Notes: generated by a model from the sequence alone, not told the origin. A stretch of 26,139 nt of DNA from SURF-32 sp964648365 (GCA_964648365.1 CAZYLK010000079.1:1-26139); one strand, 5' to 3'. Positions 1 through 7,748 are shown, numbered from the stretch's first letter. Translations and numbers: made by a program.

Positions 1-47
1 GAGCGAGCCTCCAGGAGAGGGGTGACAATTGTCAAGAAGGTAAGGCC

Positions 48-64
48 GTGCCACAGCGTGCCAC
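48..64. repeat. GTGCCAC direct repeat (two units)
   Basis: Two perfect GTGCCAC heptamers start at 48 and 58, in the non-coding stretch downstream of the DUF167 gene. The same heptamer recurs as a longer array at 2916-2950. Nothing else is recognisable in bases 1-82. The function is unknown. Confidence 0.5.
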
Positions 65-82
65 ACATTCTTCAACGGACTG

Positions 83-376
83 CTACGCGTCGCCCGCCAG
101 CGCCTGACGGACTTGAACCGCATCGACGCCCGCGATCTCGACGGTCTTCAGCGGCGACGTCAGTCCCTGGACGATCGTTACGTCGCGCGCCCGCACACCG
201 AGCAGCGCTGCGATGACCCGTTCCACGGCCGCGTTGGCCTTGCCCTGTTCGGGGGGGGCACTGACGCCGATCTTGGCGCGGCCGTTCCACTCGCCCATCA
301 GCCGGTCGCGCGAGGCCCCGGGAACGACCTTTATCTCCAGGCGGACGACGCCGTCCTGTTCGCTGACGTAGATCAT
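83..376 (-). CDS. DUF167 (YggU-like) family protein
   Basis: This 97-residue protein matches the small DUF167/YggU family, whose cellular role is not established. The family signature is visible: an N-terminal strand LEIKVVPGASRDRL, then KIGVSAPPEQGKANAAVERVIAALLGV, and a C-terminal stretch VTIVQGLTSPLKTVEIAG. Length fits the usual ~95-100 residues. An in-frame start lies at 433, but the family begins near MIYVSEQDG, so ATG at 376 was chosen. No Shine-Dalgarno sequence precedes it; instead TATACT ends 7 nt upstream, which suggests a leaderless message. It diverges from the ECF sigma gene. The family call is confident; function is not known. Confidence 0.88.
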   Translation of the reverse strand: MIYVSEQDGVVRLEIKVVPGASRDRLMGEWNGRAKIGVSAPPEQGKANAAVERVIAALLGVRARDVTIVQGLTSPLKTVEIAGVDAVQVRQALAGDA

Positions 377-383
377 GGCCGGT

Positions 384-389
384 AGTATA
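384..389 (-). promoter_or_regulatory. Candidate -10 element of a leaderless DUF167 transcript
   Basis: On the minus strand TATACT (5/6 match to TATAAT) ends 7 nt before the ATG at 376, so transcription would begin at or beside the A of the start codon. No convincing -35 box is seen 16-18 nt upstream. The call rests on the hexamer position and on the absence of a ribosome binding site. Confidence 0.4.
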
Positions 390-640
390 TCGCGACGGCG
401 CGGCCGCGCGGACGCCGTGAACTCGAGCCGCACACGTAAGTCAGCGGTTTCTCTTCGCTGTTCCGAGCCGCGCGCTGGAGTTGGCAGTGTTGATCGAGCG
501 AGAAGGCCCGCTGTCTGACGCTCGGAGTGCCACGTGCGTGTCCCGACCGCAGGACCACGATGTCCAGCCTGCGAGAATCCGGCGCGAATCGGTCGCGGGC
601 GACGAAGACGTCACGGGCGGATGCACGGCGTGAATCGACG

Positions 641-1321
641 ATGGATGCCGAATCGACATGTTGGACGATGATCCACGGCGCTGCCCGCGGCAGTGAGCGC
701 GAGCGGGCGGCGCTGGCGCGGCGCTATGAACCGGCCATCCGGGCGTACCTGAGCGCCCGCTGGCGTGGACGCCGGCAGAATGCGGAACTCGACGACGCCG
801 TGCAGGAAGTGTTCGTCGAGGTTTATCGCGAGGGCGGCGTGCTGGAGCGGGTCGATCCCGGGCGTCCCGGCGGCTTCCGGGCGTTTCTGTACGGCGTGCT
901 GCGTAACGTCGCCCTGCGGGCCGACGCGGCGCGGGCGCGCCGCAGGGACCGCACAACAGACGAGTCCGCCGCGGTTGACCCGCCCGCACCGGACGACGAC
1001 CAGCTTTCGCGCGTGTTCGACCGCGCCTGGGCGAGAACGGTCATGCGCGAAGCGGCCGAGCGGATGGCCGAACTGGCGGCGGATCAGGACGCCGACGCCG
1101 TGCGCCGCGTGGACCTGCTGCGCCTCCGCTTCCACGAGGGCCTGCCCATCCGCGACATCGCCGCCCGCTGGGAGCGCGACGCCGTCCACGTCCATCGCGA
1201 CTACGCCCGCGCACGGAAGGAGTTCAAGCGTGCCCTGCTGGAGGTCATGTCGTTCTATCACCCGGGTGCTGCGGAGGACGCGGAACGCGAGTGTGCGCAG
1301 CTTCTGGCGCTGCTGGCGTAG
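641..1321 (+). CDS. ECF-family RNA polymerase sigma factor
   Basis: A 226-residue sigma-70 family protein of ECF architecture. Region 2 lies at about residues 20-100 (ARRYEPAIRAYLSARW, then ELDDAVQEVFVEVYREG and GGFRAFLYGVLRNVALR). Region 4 lies at about 155-200 (LRLRFHEGLPIRDIAARW, then VHVHRDYARARKEFKRAL), a helix-turn-helix for the -35 element. Regions 1 and 3 are missing, as is usual in ECF factors. Starts at 527 and 560 are also open in frame; 641 was chosen because conserved sequence begins just after it, but none has a good ribosome binding site. No anti-sigma gene is adjacent; the next gene, 21 bp downstream at its longest start, encodes a zinc-ribbon membrane protein. Target promoters are unknown. 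Confidence 0.85.
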   Translation: MDAESTCWTMIHGAARGSERERAALARRYEPAIRAYLSARWRGRRQNAELDDAVQEVFVEVYREGGVLERVDPGRPGGFRAFLYGVLRNVALRADAARARRRDRTTDESAAVDPPAPDDDQLSRVFDRAWARTVMREAAERMAELAADQDADAVRRVDLLRLRFHEGLPIRDIAARWERDAVHVHRDYARARKEFKRALLEVMSFYHPGAAEDAERECAQLLALLA

Positions 1322-1342
1322 TATGTTGCAGGCCGCGAGTGG

Positions 1343-2068
1343 ATGCCGAACCGCCCGGGCGGGCGCTGCGTGAAACCGATGACCTTGTGGCCCCATACGA
1401 TGACCTCGCATGACCGACGATCGCTCTCGACGGTTTTTCTCATGCTGACGATCGGGTCGTTGACCATCCTGATCGGCATTGTGTGGCAGATACGGGTTCG
1501 ATGGATTGTCCTGGGCTTTTGCGTCGTAGCGTGCGGCGTGATTCACCGACGTCTGGAACAGCCGTTTCGTCGCCGTCCGGTCCGTTCCGTCGCTTTGGTC
1601 TGCTGTCTGACCGGAACGATTGGAACCATGACACTCTGGGGTCAGAGCTTGTGGGAGGGCATCTACGGCGGCTGCGTACTTGAGGAACGGGCGATCTCAT
1701 TCCAGGTGGCACCGTCGTTTGTCTACCTGTCGTATTCCTATCCCGTGCAGGCAGCTCGCAATGGCTGGTCGTCCTTTCGAGCAGATCGGCGCATGTACGT
1801 TTCATCGCACGACGCCATCGGGTGGGACGGCGCCGTGCGGAGAGTGGATGCGGTTGTCTTCCCGCCCTATGTCCTTGTGGGATTCCTTCTCGCATACCCT
1901 TCCTGCGTGGCATGCCGGTGGTTGTCGGCTGCATATCGACGGTGTTACCGTCGCAAGCACGGACTATGCATCGGTTGCGGGTACGATCTCACAGGCGCTG
2001 CTTCCCAGGTATGCTCCGAATGCGGCTGCTCGCTGGATGAAACGCTCGTGACCCGTGACTCTGCCTGA
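1343..2068 (+). CDS. Membrane protein with C-terminal zinc ribbon
   Basis: The protein has up to 241 residues. Hydrophobic segments lie near residues 30-50, 50-65, 80-100 and 170-190, and a C-terminal treble of Cys pairs (CIGCGYDLTG ... CSECG) forms a zinc ribbon typical of many planctomycete membrane proteins. The soluble part between the third and fourth segments is unassigned. The start is uncertain: 1343, 1379 and 1400 are all ATG codons in frame without a clear ribosome binding site; 1400 gives the most compact signal-anchor. Being co-directional and just downstream of the ECF sigma gene, it may be co-transcribed with it, but no anti-sigma motif is evident. Function unknown. Confidence 0.75.
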   Translation: MPNRPGGRCVKPMTLWPHTMTSHDRRSLSTVFLMLTIGSLTILIGIVWQIRVRWIVLGFCVVACGVIHRRLEQPFRRRPVRSVALVCCLTGTIGTMTLWGQSLWEGIYGGCVLEERAISFQVAPSFVYLSYSYPVQAARNGWSSFRADRRMYVSSHDAIGWDGAVRRVDAVVFPPYVLVGFLLAYPSCVACRWLSAAYRRCYRRKHGLCIGCGYDLTGAASQVCSECGCSLDETLVTRDSA

Positions 2069-2158
2069 TGGCGCTGCCGGGGCGAGGACGCCAGGGACTG
2101 CAGCGCCTGGCTACTCCCGTGCGCCCTGAGGGCGAAGAGTCCGCGTGACGCGTAGTTC

Positions 2159-2689
2159 TCACCGCGCGATCGGTTCGTTCGGATGGGCCGACTTGGCCCA
2201 CGGCACGCCCTCGCCGAAATCGAGCCGCAGACGCAGGCTGAGCTGCGCGGCGTGGTGCTGAATGTGGCGGGTGTTGTAAGCATACAACTCGGCCCGGGTG
2301 AACTTCAGCCACGGGAACCCGGTCGGCGCCGCCAGCGATTCGGCCGTTTCCGCCGCGATCACGTCCGACGCCTTCGCGCGGCAGTGCCGCAGGTACTCTC
2401 GGATCATCGGTCGGTCATAGAGCAGTTCCTGCGGCTTGTCTTCCAGTTCTTCGTAGGTGCGGAAGAACTCCGGATGCTCGCGATGAAAAGCCTGCTCGCG
2501 CAACGACGGCGTATCCTGTCCCAGATAGCAGTCGGTGAAGAACAGCGTATGAAACACCGCCTGACAGAACGCCAGGTTCGCGACCGGCGCGTTCCACGCC
2601 GACTCCGGGCATTGCTCGATGCAGGACGCGAGCATCTGCAACGCGCCGTCCATCTGGTTCGCCAGCAGCCGCTTGGTGACTTCGAGCAT
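2159..2689 (-). CDS. DinB-like (four-helix bundle) protein
   Basis: A 176-residue protein resembling the DinB/YfiT-like superfamily, metal-dependent four-helix bundles that often act as thiol-dependent transferases. Visible features are helix 1 (LEVTKRLLANQMDGALQML), a possible metal His in CQAVFHTLF (H47), and the diagnostic C-terminal HIQHHAAQLSLRLR (H142, H145, H146). The reading frame extends upstream to 2881, but ATG at 2689 has a strong GGAGG site (2696-2700 complement) 6-7 nt away, which decides the start. It converges on the zinc-ribbon gene across 90 bp. The substrate cannot be inferred; confidence in the fold is good, in activity low. Confidence 0.75.
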   Translation of the reverse strand: MLEVTKRLLANQMDGALQMLASCIEQCPESAWNAPVANLAFCQAVFHTLFFTDCYLGQDTPSLREQAFHREHPEFFRTYEELEDKPQELLYDRPMIREYLRHCRAKASDVIAAETAESLAAPTGFPWLKFTRAELYAYNTRHIQHHAAQLSLRLRLDFGEGVPWAKSAHPNEPIAR

Positions 2690-3128
2690 CAGAACCCTCC
2701 GGTCGTGCCCCGCGACGGATGGTAGCCGCCGTGCCGCGTCGTTCAAGCATTGCAGCGGGCGTGACACTTTGGGCGGCTCAAGATGGGCGTTCGTCAAGTG
2801 TGAATCGGGTGGCATCCGCCGGACGCGGACCGAAGGCAGGCCGTGGTATGCTGGAACGCCGTTTTCCCCATCGCTGCACACCGGCTGCGCTCACCACGGC
2901 CTCGAAGACGAGACCGTGCCACACGTGCCACACGTACCACCATGTGCCACCCGCCGAACCTGTCATGCACCGGGCCTTGCACCCTCTCGTCCGGATGGCT
3001 TGATTGAGGGGGGCATTTTTTTCTACGATAGAGCCTTCGAGCCGGTTGACCCATGTCCGACCGCAGTCGCCGTCGTATCCGGCGGCGGCCGGCAAGTCAC
3101 GCGTCTCGCACTTTGGAGCGATGAAAAC
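2690..3128. other. Non-coding gap with GTGCCAC array
   Basis: No convincing gene is seen in these 439 bp, which separate two divergent genes. The stretch holds the GTGCCAC array (2916-2950) and, near 2982-3022, a weak potential stem (CCCTC/GAGGG) followed by GGGCA and seven T residues, which could be a poor plus-strand terminator. No strong sigma-70 promoter was found for the gene at 3129. Confidence 0.4.
2916..2950. repeat. GTGCCAC-type short tandem array
   Basis: Four heptamers lie at 9-10-bp spacing: GTGCCAC at 2916, GTGCCAC at 2925, the variant GTACCAC at 2934 and GTGCCAC at 2944. The same unit appears twice near the left edge of the window. Spacing close to one helical turn would put all units on the same DNA face, as for a protein-binding array, but no binding protein is known. 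Confidence 0.5.
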
Positions 3129-4772
3129 ATGATCTTGCGTACGCGTCTTGCGTTGGCGTGCGGGGTGAGTGTGCGCCCGGGCGCACGGCTTTCCTGCTGG
3201 GCGAACCGGGGCGCCGGCCGGCGGTTCCAATACGTCGCGGCAATCACGGCGGCGTTGTTGTTGACTGCGGCCGCGCCGCAGAGCGTACACGCTCAACTGC
3301 CGATCAGCGCCGCGTTCACCTACCAGGGCCAGCTTCTGCGGGACGGCGTGCCGGCCGAAGGGTCGTTCTCGATGCGGTTCGAGCTCTTCGACCGGGCCGA
3401 GGGGGGGGCGTCGCTGGGACAGCAGACCCTCGACGCGGTCGCCGTAACGGCGGGGCTGTTCACCGTGCAACTCAACGACGAGGATCAGTTCGGACCGGGC
3501 GCCTTCAACGGCGAAAAGCGCTGGCTGGAAGTCTCCGTCAATGACGTGACGCTGACGCCGCGGCAGGAACTCACGGCCACGCCCCACGCGACGCTGGCCG
3601 CATCGCTGGCGCTCCCGTTCTCCGGCTCGGCCGCGACGCCCACGCCGGCCTTTACCGTCGTGAACAACGGCGTCGGCGACAACGCCTGGACGATTCTGGG
3701 ATCTCACGGCTTAAGCGGCAACCGCGGCATTCTCGGCCATCCGGCCGTGGGCGCGTACGGCGATAACGCCTTCAGCGGGACGTACGGCGGGTGCGGCGGC
3801 TTCGACTCCGGGGTCTACGGCGTCTTCAGCCGGAACGAGAACGCCGGCTACCTGGGCGGGGCGACGTACGGCGCGGCCGGCGCCTTCGCCGCAAACGGCA
3901 ACGTCGGTTATCTGGGCGGGCCCGCCTACGGCGCGGCCGGTGTGCATGGAGGAACCGGCCGGGCCGGGTATCTCGGCAGGACCGCCGAAGGCGTCTACGG
4001 CGTGAGCGGGCTGGGCGGCGCGGGGGTCCGCGGCGAGGCGCCGACCGGCATCGGTGTGGAGGGCACCGGGGCGGATGGTGTCTGGGGCATCTCGAATGCC
4101 CTGGACGGGAACGGGGTTCGCGGCCACGCGCACAACGGCACGAACGCCTACGGCGTGTGGGGGTACAGCACCAGCGGCTGGGCCGGCACGTTCTCCGGGA
4201 AGGTGCAGGTCACGGGCAACTTCTACGCGGGGGCAAAGTTCTTTCGCATCGATCACCCGCTCGATCCGGAGCGCAAGTTCCTGCTCCACGCCTGCGTCGA
4301 GAGCGACCAGATGAAAAACGTCTACGACGGCGTCGCAACGCTGAACGAGCAGGGCGAGGCGCGGGTCGAACTTCCGCCGTGGTTCGAAGCGCTCAATCGG
4401 GACTTCCGCTATCAGCTCACGTGCATCGGCGAGCCGGCGGTCGTCTACATCAAGCAGGCCGTCGCGGACAACGCCTTTGTGATCGCGGGCGGCGGGCCGG
4501 GGCTTAAGGTGTCCTGGCAGGTGACGGGCGTGCGCCGCGACGCGTACGCCGTGGCGAATCCGATGGCAGTGGAAGCGGACAAGGTCGGCGATCAGCGCGG
4601 CCGTTACCTGCATCCGGAAGCGTTCGGTCTCGACGCGTCGAGGAGCATGGAAGCCGAGCGCCTGCAATCGAGGCCGTCGCCAAGTCAGACGGCCGGCACA
4701 CGGGAGACGACTGCGGCCGCGATGCCCGCGACGCCGGCCCCATTGCCCGTTGAGAACGGGCCTGTGCGGTAG
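3129..4772 (+). CDS. Exported glycine-rich repeat protein
   Basis: A 547-residue secreted protein. After a long basic n-region and the hydrophobic AAITAALLLTAAA it is probably cleaved after VHA (near residue 56). Residues ~60-160 form the module seen in many planctomycete exported proteins (AFTYQGQLLRDGVPAEGSFS ... GLFTVQL ... LTPRQELTATPHA). Residues ~180-355 are irregular ~20-residue glycine/tyrosine repeats (GYLGG-YGAAG, GVYGVSGLGGAGVRG, GVWGIS), likely a beta-solenoid or fibre. Residues ~370-505 form a conserved C-terminal module (FRIDHPLDPERKFLLHACVE ... YDGVATLNEQGEARVELPPW ... KVSWQVTGVRRDAY). ATG at 3129 is preceded by GGAG 10 nt upstream. A surface or extracellular role is likely; ligand unknown. 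Confidence 0.8.
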   Translation: MILRTRLALACGVSVRPGARLSCWANRGAGRRFQYVAAITAALLLTAAAPQSVHAQLPISAAFTYQGQLLRDGVPAEGSFSMRFELFDRAEGGASLGQQTLDAVAVTAGLFTVQLNDEDQFGPGAFNGEKRWLEVSVNDVTLTPRQELTATPHATLAASLALPFSGSAATPTPAFTVVNNGVGDNAWTILGSHGLSGNRGILGHPAVGAYGDNAFSGTYGGCGGFDSGVYGVFSRNENAGYLGGATYGAAGAFAANGNVGYLGGPAYGAAGVHGGTGRAGYLGRTAEGVYGVSGLGGAGVRGEAPTGIGVEGTGADGVWGISNALDGNGVRGHAHNGTNAYGVWGYSTSGWAGTFSGKVQVTGNFYAGAKFFRIDHPLDPERKFLLHACVESDQMKNVYDGVATLNEQGEARVELPPWFEALNRDFRYQLTCIGEPAVVYIKQAVADNAFVIAGGGPGLKVSWQVTGVRRDAYAVANPMAVEADKVGDQRGRYLHPEAFGLDASRSMEAERLQSRPSPSQTAGTRETTAAAMPATPAPLPVENGPVR

Positions 4773-4944
4773 CGCACCACGGGATAGGACGCGCATCGTG
4801 GGCAGCGAGTTGACCCGCGAAGGCAGGCGCGCGGCGCGTGCCGGGGACTGTCTGGCTGAACCGGCCCCCCCGCCCGATCCCGAGCCGACGCCTTTCGACG
4901 ATTCCGACGCTTGCGCGGCGGTCGCGGGGCGAAGGCTGCTCCTC

Positions 4945-4950
4945 TACAAT
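4945..4950 (+). promoter_or_regulatory. Candidate -10 element of a leaderless permease transcript
   Basis: TACAAT (5/6 match) ends exactly 6 nt before the ATG at 4957 and no Shine-Dalgarno sequence lies between, so the transcript may start on the initiation codon. No clear -35 box is visible at normal spacing. Confidence 0.4.
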
Positions 4951-4956
4951 GCCCGC

Positions 4957-6243
4957 ATGAGCACGCTTCGCGTCGAGACCTTCCGCCTGGGCGTCCGCAA
5001 CCTGCTGCTGCACAAGCTGCGCTCGCTGCTGACCGTGCTGGGCATCATCTTCGGCGTCGCGGCGGTCATCTGCATGTTGTCGATCAGCGAAGGCGCCTCC
5101 GCGGACGAGCTGCGGCTGCTCGCCCTGATGGGCACGCAGAACATCATTGTCAACGCGGTCCGGCCTCAACAGACGACTCAGGCCTCGGAGGGGAATACCA
5201 ACCTCCTCGAATACGGCATCACGTTCGACGATCTCGACCTGATCCAGTCCACGATTCCGCACGTTGATCGAATCGTGCCGCTCAAAAAGGTGTCCGAGTC
5301 CGTCCGCCGTCAGGATCGCCGGATGACCACGTCGGTTCTGGGGACCGAGCCGGATTTCTTCGAGACGGTCAACATCGACGTCGCGTCCGGTCGTCGCCTG
5401 ACGGAGGTGGATATCGCGGAGCGCAAGAACGTCTGCGTCATCGGCGACGAGGTGCGGCGCGAACTGTTCAGCTTCAGCGATCCGCTGGGGGAGTCCATCC
5501 TGGTCGAGGTCTATCCCACGGCCGTGCCCTTTACGGTGGTCGGCGTGCTCCAGCGCATCCAGACGGCCGGCGCGCCCGAGCGCGGCGTCGAAGAGCGCGA
5601 CCTTAACCGGGAGATCCTCATTCCGCTCTCCACGTCGCGGTCGCAGTTCGGCGACATGCTCGTCCGCCGATCCGCCGGCTCCCGCGAGATGACCAAGACG
5701 CAGGTGTCGAACGTCTACATCACGGCCGACTCGCTGGAGACGGTGCTGCCGGTCTCCGAGATGATCGAGCGGATCTTCGTCCGCAATCACCGGCAGATCG
5801 ACTACGACATCAAGGTGCCCCTCGCCCGGCTCAAGCTGGCGGAGCAGAAGAAGCGGAACAACCAGTTGCTGCTGGGGTTCATCGCCGGGATTTCGCTGCT
5901 GGTCGGCGGGATCGGCATCATGAACATCATGCTGGCGACCGTCACCGAGCGGACGCGGGAGATCGGCATCCGCCGCGCCCTGGGGGCCAAGCGGCGCGAC
6001 ATCACGTCTCAGTTTCTGATCGAGACGGTCGTCCTCTCGACGGGCGGGGGGATCCTCGGCGTCGCCCTGGGGTGGGCCAGCGCCCAGGTGGTCAACCACC
6101 TGGCGGACTGGGAGACGATCGTCCAGCCCTGGTCGGTGCTGGTCAGCTTCGGGCTGTCGGTGTTCGTGGGCATCTTCTTCGGCATGTACCCGGCCATGTC
6201 CGCCGCCCGGCTCGACCCGATCGAGGCCCTGCGGTTCGAATAG
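4957..6243 (+). CDS. MacB/FtsX-like ABC transporter permease
   Basis: A 428-residue permease of the MacB/LolCE-type ABC family. Order of parts: cytoplasmic N-terminus, transmembrane segment 1 (LLTVLGIIFGVAAVICMLSI, near 25-45), a large periplasmic MacB-core-like domain (~50-290), then the FtsX domain with three segments (LLLGFIAGISLLVGGIGIMN near 304; a second near 350-375; a third near 388-412). The conserved coupling stretch TERTREIGIRRALGAKRRDI and the terminal PIEALRFE are typical. Family members need a separate or fused ATPase; none is fused here and no ATPase gene is adjacent on either side. The frame runs back to 4750, but family homology begins near 4957. Substrate unknown. Confidence 0.9.
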   Translation: MSTLRVETFRLGVRNLLLHKLRSLLTVLGIIFGVAAVICMLSISEGASADELRLLALMGTQNIIVNAVRPQQTTQASEGNTNLLEYGITFDDLDLIQSTIPHVDRIVPLKKVSESVRRQDRRMTTSVLGTEPDFFETVNIDVASGRRLTEVDIAERKNVCVIGDEVRRELFSFSDPLGESILVEVYPTAVPFTVVGVLQRIQTAGAPERGVEERDLNREILIPLSTSRSQFGDMLVRRSAGSREMTKTQVSNVYITADSLETVLPVSEMIERIFVRNHRQIDYDIKVPLARLKLAEQKKRNNQLLLGFIAGISLLVGGIGIMNIMLATVTERTREIGIRRALGAKRRDITSQFLIETVVLSTGGGILGVALGWASAQVVNHLADWETIVQPWSVLVSFGLSVFVGIFFGMYPAMSAARLDPIEALRFE

Positions 6244-6360
6244 CCCCCCGGCCCCCCTGCCGGGCCTCCTCCCCGCCCTCCGCAGGCCCCTGCCGCCCCC
6301 GGAGCTGTATTAAGTTGTCTGCCGTCCGCGAATTCTCCGTCGGTTTATGCCTCACGACGT

Positions 6361-6389
6361 TTGCCTGGACACATGGGTTGTTGTATACT
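6361..6389 (+). promoter_or_regulatory. Sigma-70-type promoter upstream of the sigma factor gene
   Basis: TTGCCT (6361-6366) and TATACT (6384-6389) are separated by exactly 17 bp. The -10 matches consensus in 5 of 6 positions, the -35 in 4 of 6. Predicted start is near 6396, leaving a leader of roughly 205 nt before ATG 6603. Confidence 0.6.
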
Positions 6390-6492
6390 GAGGTGGAGTG
6401 AGCGTTTCCCCGCACTGACTTCTCCCCGACAACTGGTTTCTGTTGCGCTCTCGGAGAGCGCGCCGCAGGCTCGCATTGAGAGCCGCCCCGCG

Positions 6493-6516
6493 GTGGTCGA
6501 ATTCGTGGTCGAATTC
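6493..6516 (+). repeat. Perfect tandem 12-mer in the sigma leader
   Basis: GTGGTCGAATTC occurs twice in direct tandem, followed by a further GTG. It lies in the leader between the promoter at 6361-6389 and the sigma gene. It could be a regulator-binding site or simple slippage. Confidence 0.6.
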
Positions 6517-6602
6517 GTGAACCCAACGCCGCTGCCGGGTGTACCAAATCGTTGGGGCAGACCCTGGGGGCCTTGGGCCCGGTCTGCGTGGAGGACGCAG
6601 TC

Positions 6603-7589
6603 ATGTCAGCACCGGCAGTGATCGAACGACCCGAGGAGGCTCGTGCCGCCACACATGCGGCCCTTCCGCCGGCCATCGGTACGCTCCGTCGCCTCTGCGA
6701 GGAGGATCGCGCGATGCTCGCGACGCTCCTGCAGGAGCCGCCGGACTTCGTGCCCCACCCCGAGTTCGACGACCGCGACGCTGAGCGGGCGCTGTTCGGC
6801 GCGCGGGCGGCGTTCAGCGACGGCCCCCTGCCGCGGTTCACCGCGCCCGAGCCGGTGTCGGACCGCTGCGGCGACCCGCACCAGATCGTGGCGATGACCA
6901 CGGCCGAGGAGCAGTTGGCCTTCAAGCGTTACAACTACGCCCGCATGCGCTGCGCCGACCTGGTCCAGTCACACGCCGGCCGGCGGATGACGCCGCAGGC
7001 GGTTCGCCACCTGCTGGCCTGGGGCCGCCGCGCGCTCGACATGCGCAGCTTCATCGTCGAGATGAACATGCCCCTGGTGCTGGCCATGGCCAAGCGAACC
7101 CGCCTGACCAGCATCGACGTGAACGAACTGGTCAGCGAGGGCAACATGGCCCTGCTGCGCAGCGTCGAGAAGTTCGACTGCTCGCGCGGGTTCAAGTTCA
7201 GCACGTACTCGTGCCGCGCGATCCTCAAGAGCTTCTCGCGGGTCGCCATGCGGCTGAGCCGGTATCGCCAGGTCTTCCCGACCGAGTTCGACCCGGCCGT
7301 GGAGCAGAGCGACTTCATCGACCAGCGCCGCGAGTCGGAGCGGGTCGACTGCGTGGAAGAGGTCAAGCGGATCCTGCTGCGCAACAGCGCCGGCCTCAGC
7401 GACGTGGAGCGGACGGTGATCATGGAGCGGTTCGCCATCGGCCGCGCCGACGCCGCCACGCACAAGTCCAAGACGCTCGAAGAGGTGGGCCACATCATCG
7501 GCGTCACCAAGGAACGCGTGCGGCAGATCCAGAACAAGGCCCTGGGCAAGATCAAGCTCGCCCTGATGGAAGGATATCTGGCGGCCTGA
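6603..7589 (+). CDS. Divergent sigma-70 family RNA polymerase sigma factor
   Basis: A 328-residue sigma factor. A region 1.2-like element lies at ~100-120 (TTAEEQLAFKRYNYARMR), region 2 at ~154-220 (NMPLVLAMAKR ... DVNELVSEGNMALLRSVEKF ... GFKFSTYSCRAILKSF) and region 4 at ~275-325 (TLEEVGHIIGVTKERVRQIQ). Region 3 is short or absent. Where group 1 factors have aromatic residues for -10 melting (FSTYATWWIRQ), this protein has FSTYSCRAILK, so both tryptophans are lost. ATG 6603 has GGAGG at 6590-6594, spacing 8; an upstream in-frame ATG at 6552 lacks one. The first ~95 residues are acidic and unassigned. It is most like planctomycete alternative sigma factors; target genes are unknown. Confidence 0.9.
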   Translation: MSAPAVIERPEEARAATHAALPPAIGTLRRLCEEDRAMLATLLQEPPDFVPHPEFDDRDAERALFGARAAFSDGPLPRFTAPEPVSDRCGDPHQIVAMTTAEEQLAFKRYNYARMRCADLVQSHAGRRMTPQAVRHLLAWGRRALDMRSFIVEMNMPLVLAMAKRTRLTSIDVNELVSEGNMALLRSVEKFDCSRGFKFSTYSCRAILKSFSRVAMRLSRYRQVFPTEFDPAVEQSDFIDQRRESERVDCVEEVKRILLRNSAGLSDVERTVIMERFAIGRADAATHKSKTLEEVGHIIGVTKERVRQIQNKALGKIKLALMEGYLAA

Positions 7590-7662
7590 GCGGGAGGTTG
7601 AAGTCCGCCGTCCGCCCGCGCGGCATTGTCCGCGGAGGGAGGCTGCGGCACCTACGAATACG

Positions 7663-7748
7663 GGGGCGTTCGCGCTGCTGGGGATCGGCCGGCCATCGGG
7701 TTTGCCCGTGCCTGTCGATCGTGCAATTCAGCGTCGCGCGAACGCCCC
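7663..7748. repeat. 13-bp perfect inverted repeat
   Basis: GGGGCGTTCGCGC at 7663-7675 is matched by its exact reverse complement at 7736-7748, separated by 60 bp, within the gap after the sigma gene (7590-7803). A plus-strand transcript could form a long-looped stem followed by GTTTCTTTTCC, but the loop is long for an intrinsic terminator. No gene is seen in this stretch. Confidence 0.4.

Larger units (their letters stand above)
6244..6602. other. Non-coding gap: sigma-gene promoter and long leader
   Basis: No gene is seen. Just after the permease stop a C/G hairpin (CCCGGC at 6247-6252 with GCCGGG at 6259-6264) lacks a T-tract and is a weak terminator candidate. The rest holds a good sigma-70-type promoter (6361-6389) and about 205 nt of leader containing a duplicated 12-mer, ending in the sigma factor's ribosome binding site. 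Confidence 0.45.

Noticed and set aside
4504..6099. 531-codon minus-strand frame opposite the permease
   Set aside because: It is antisense to a gene with clear MacB/FtsX motifs, and its Asp/Arg/His-rich translation is the typical shadow of a GC-rich coding strand.
6247..6264. CCCGGC/GCCGGG hairpin after the permease as terminator
   Set aside because: Six base pairs with no T-tract in a C-rich run; too weak to call.
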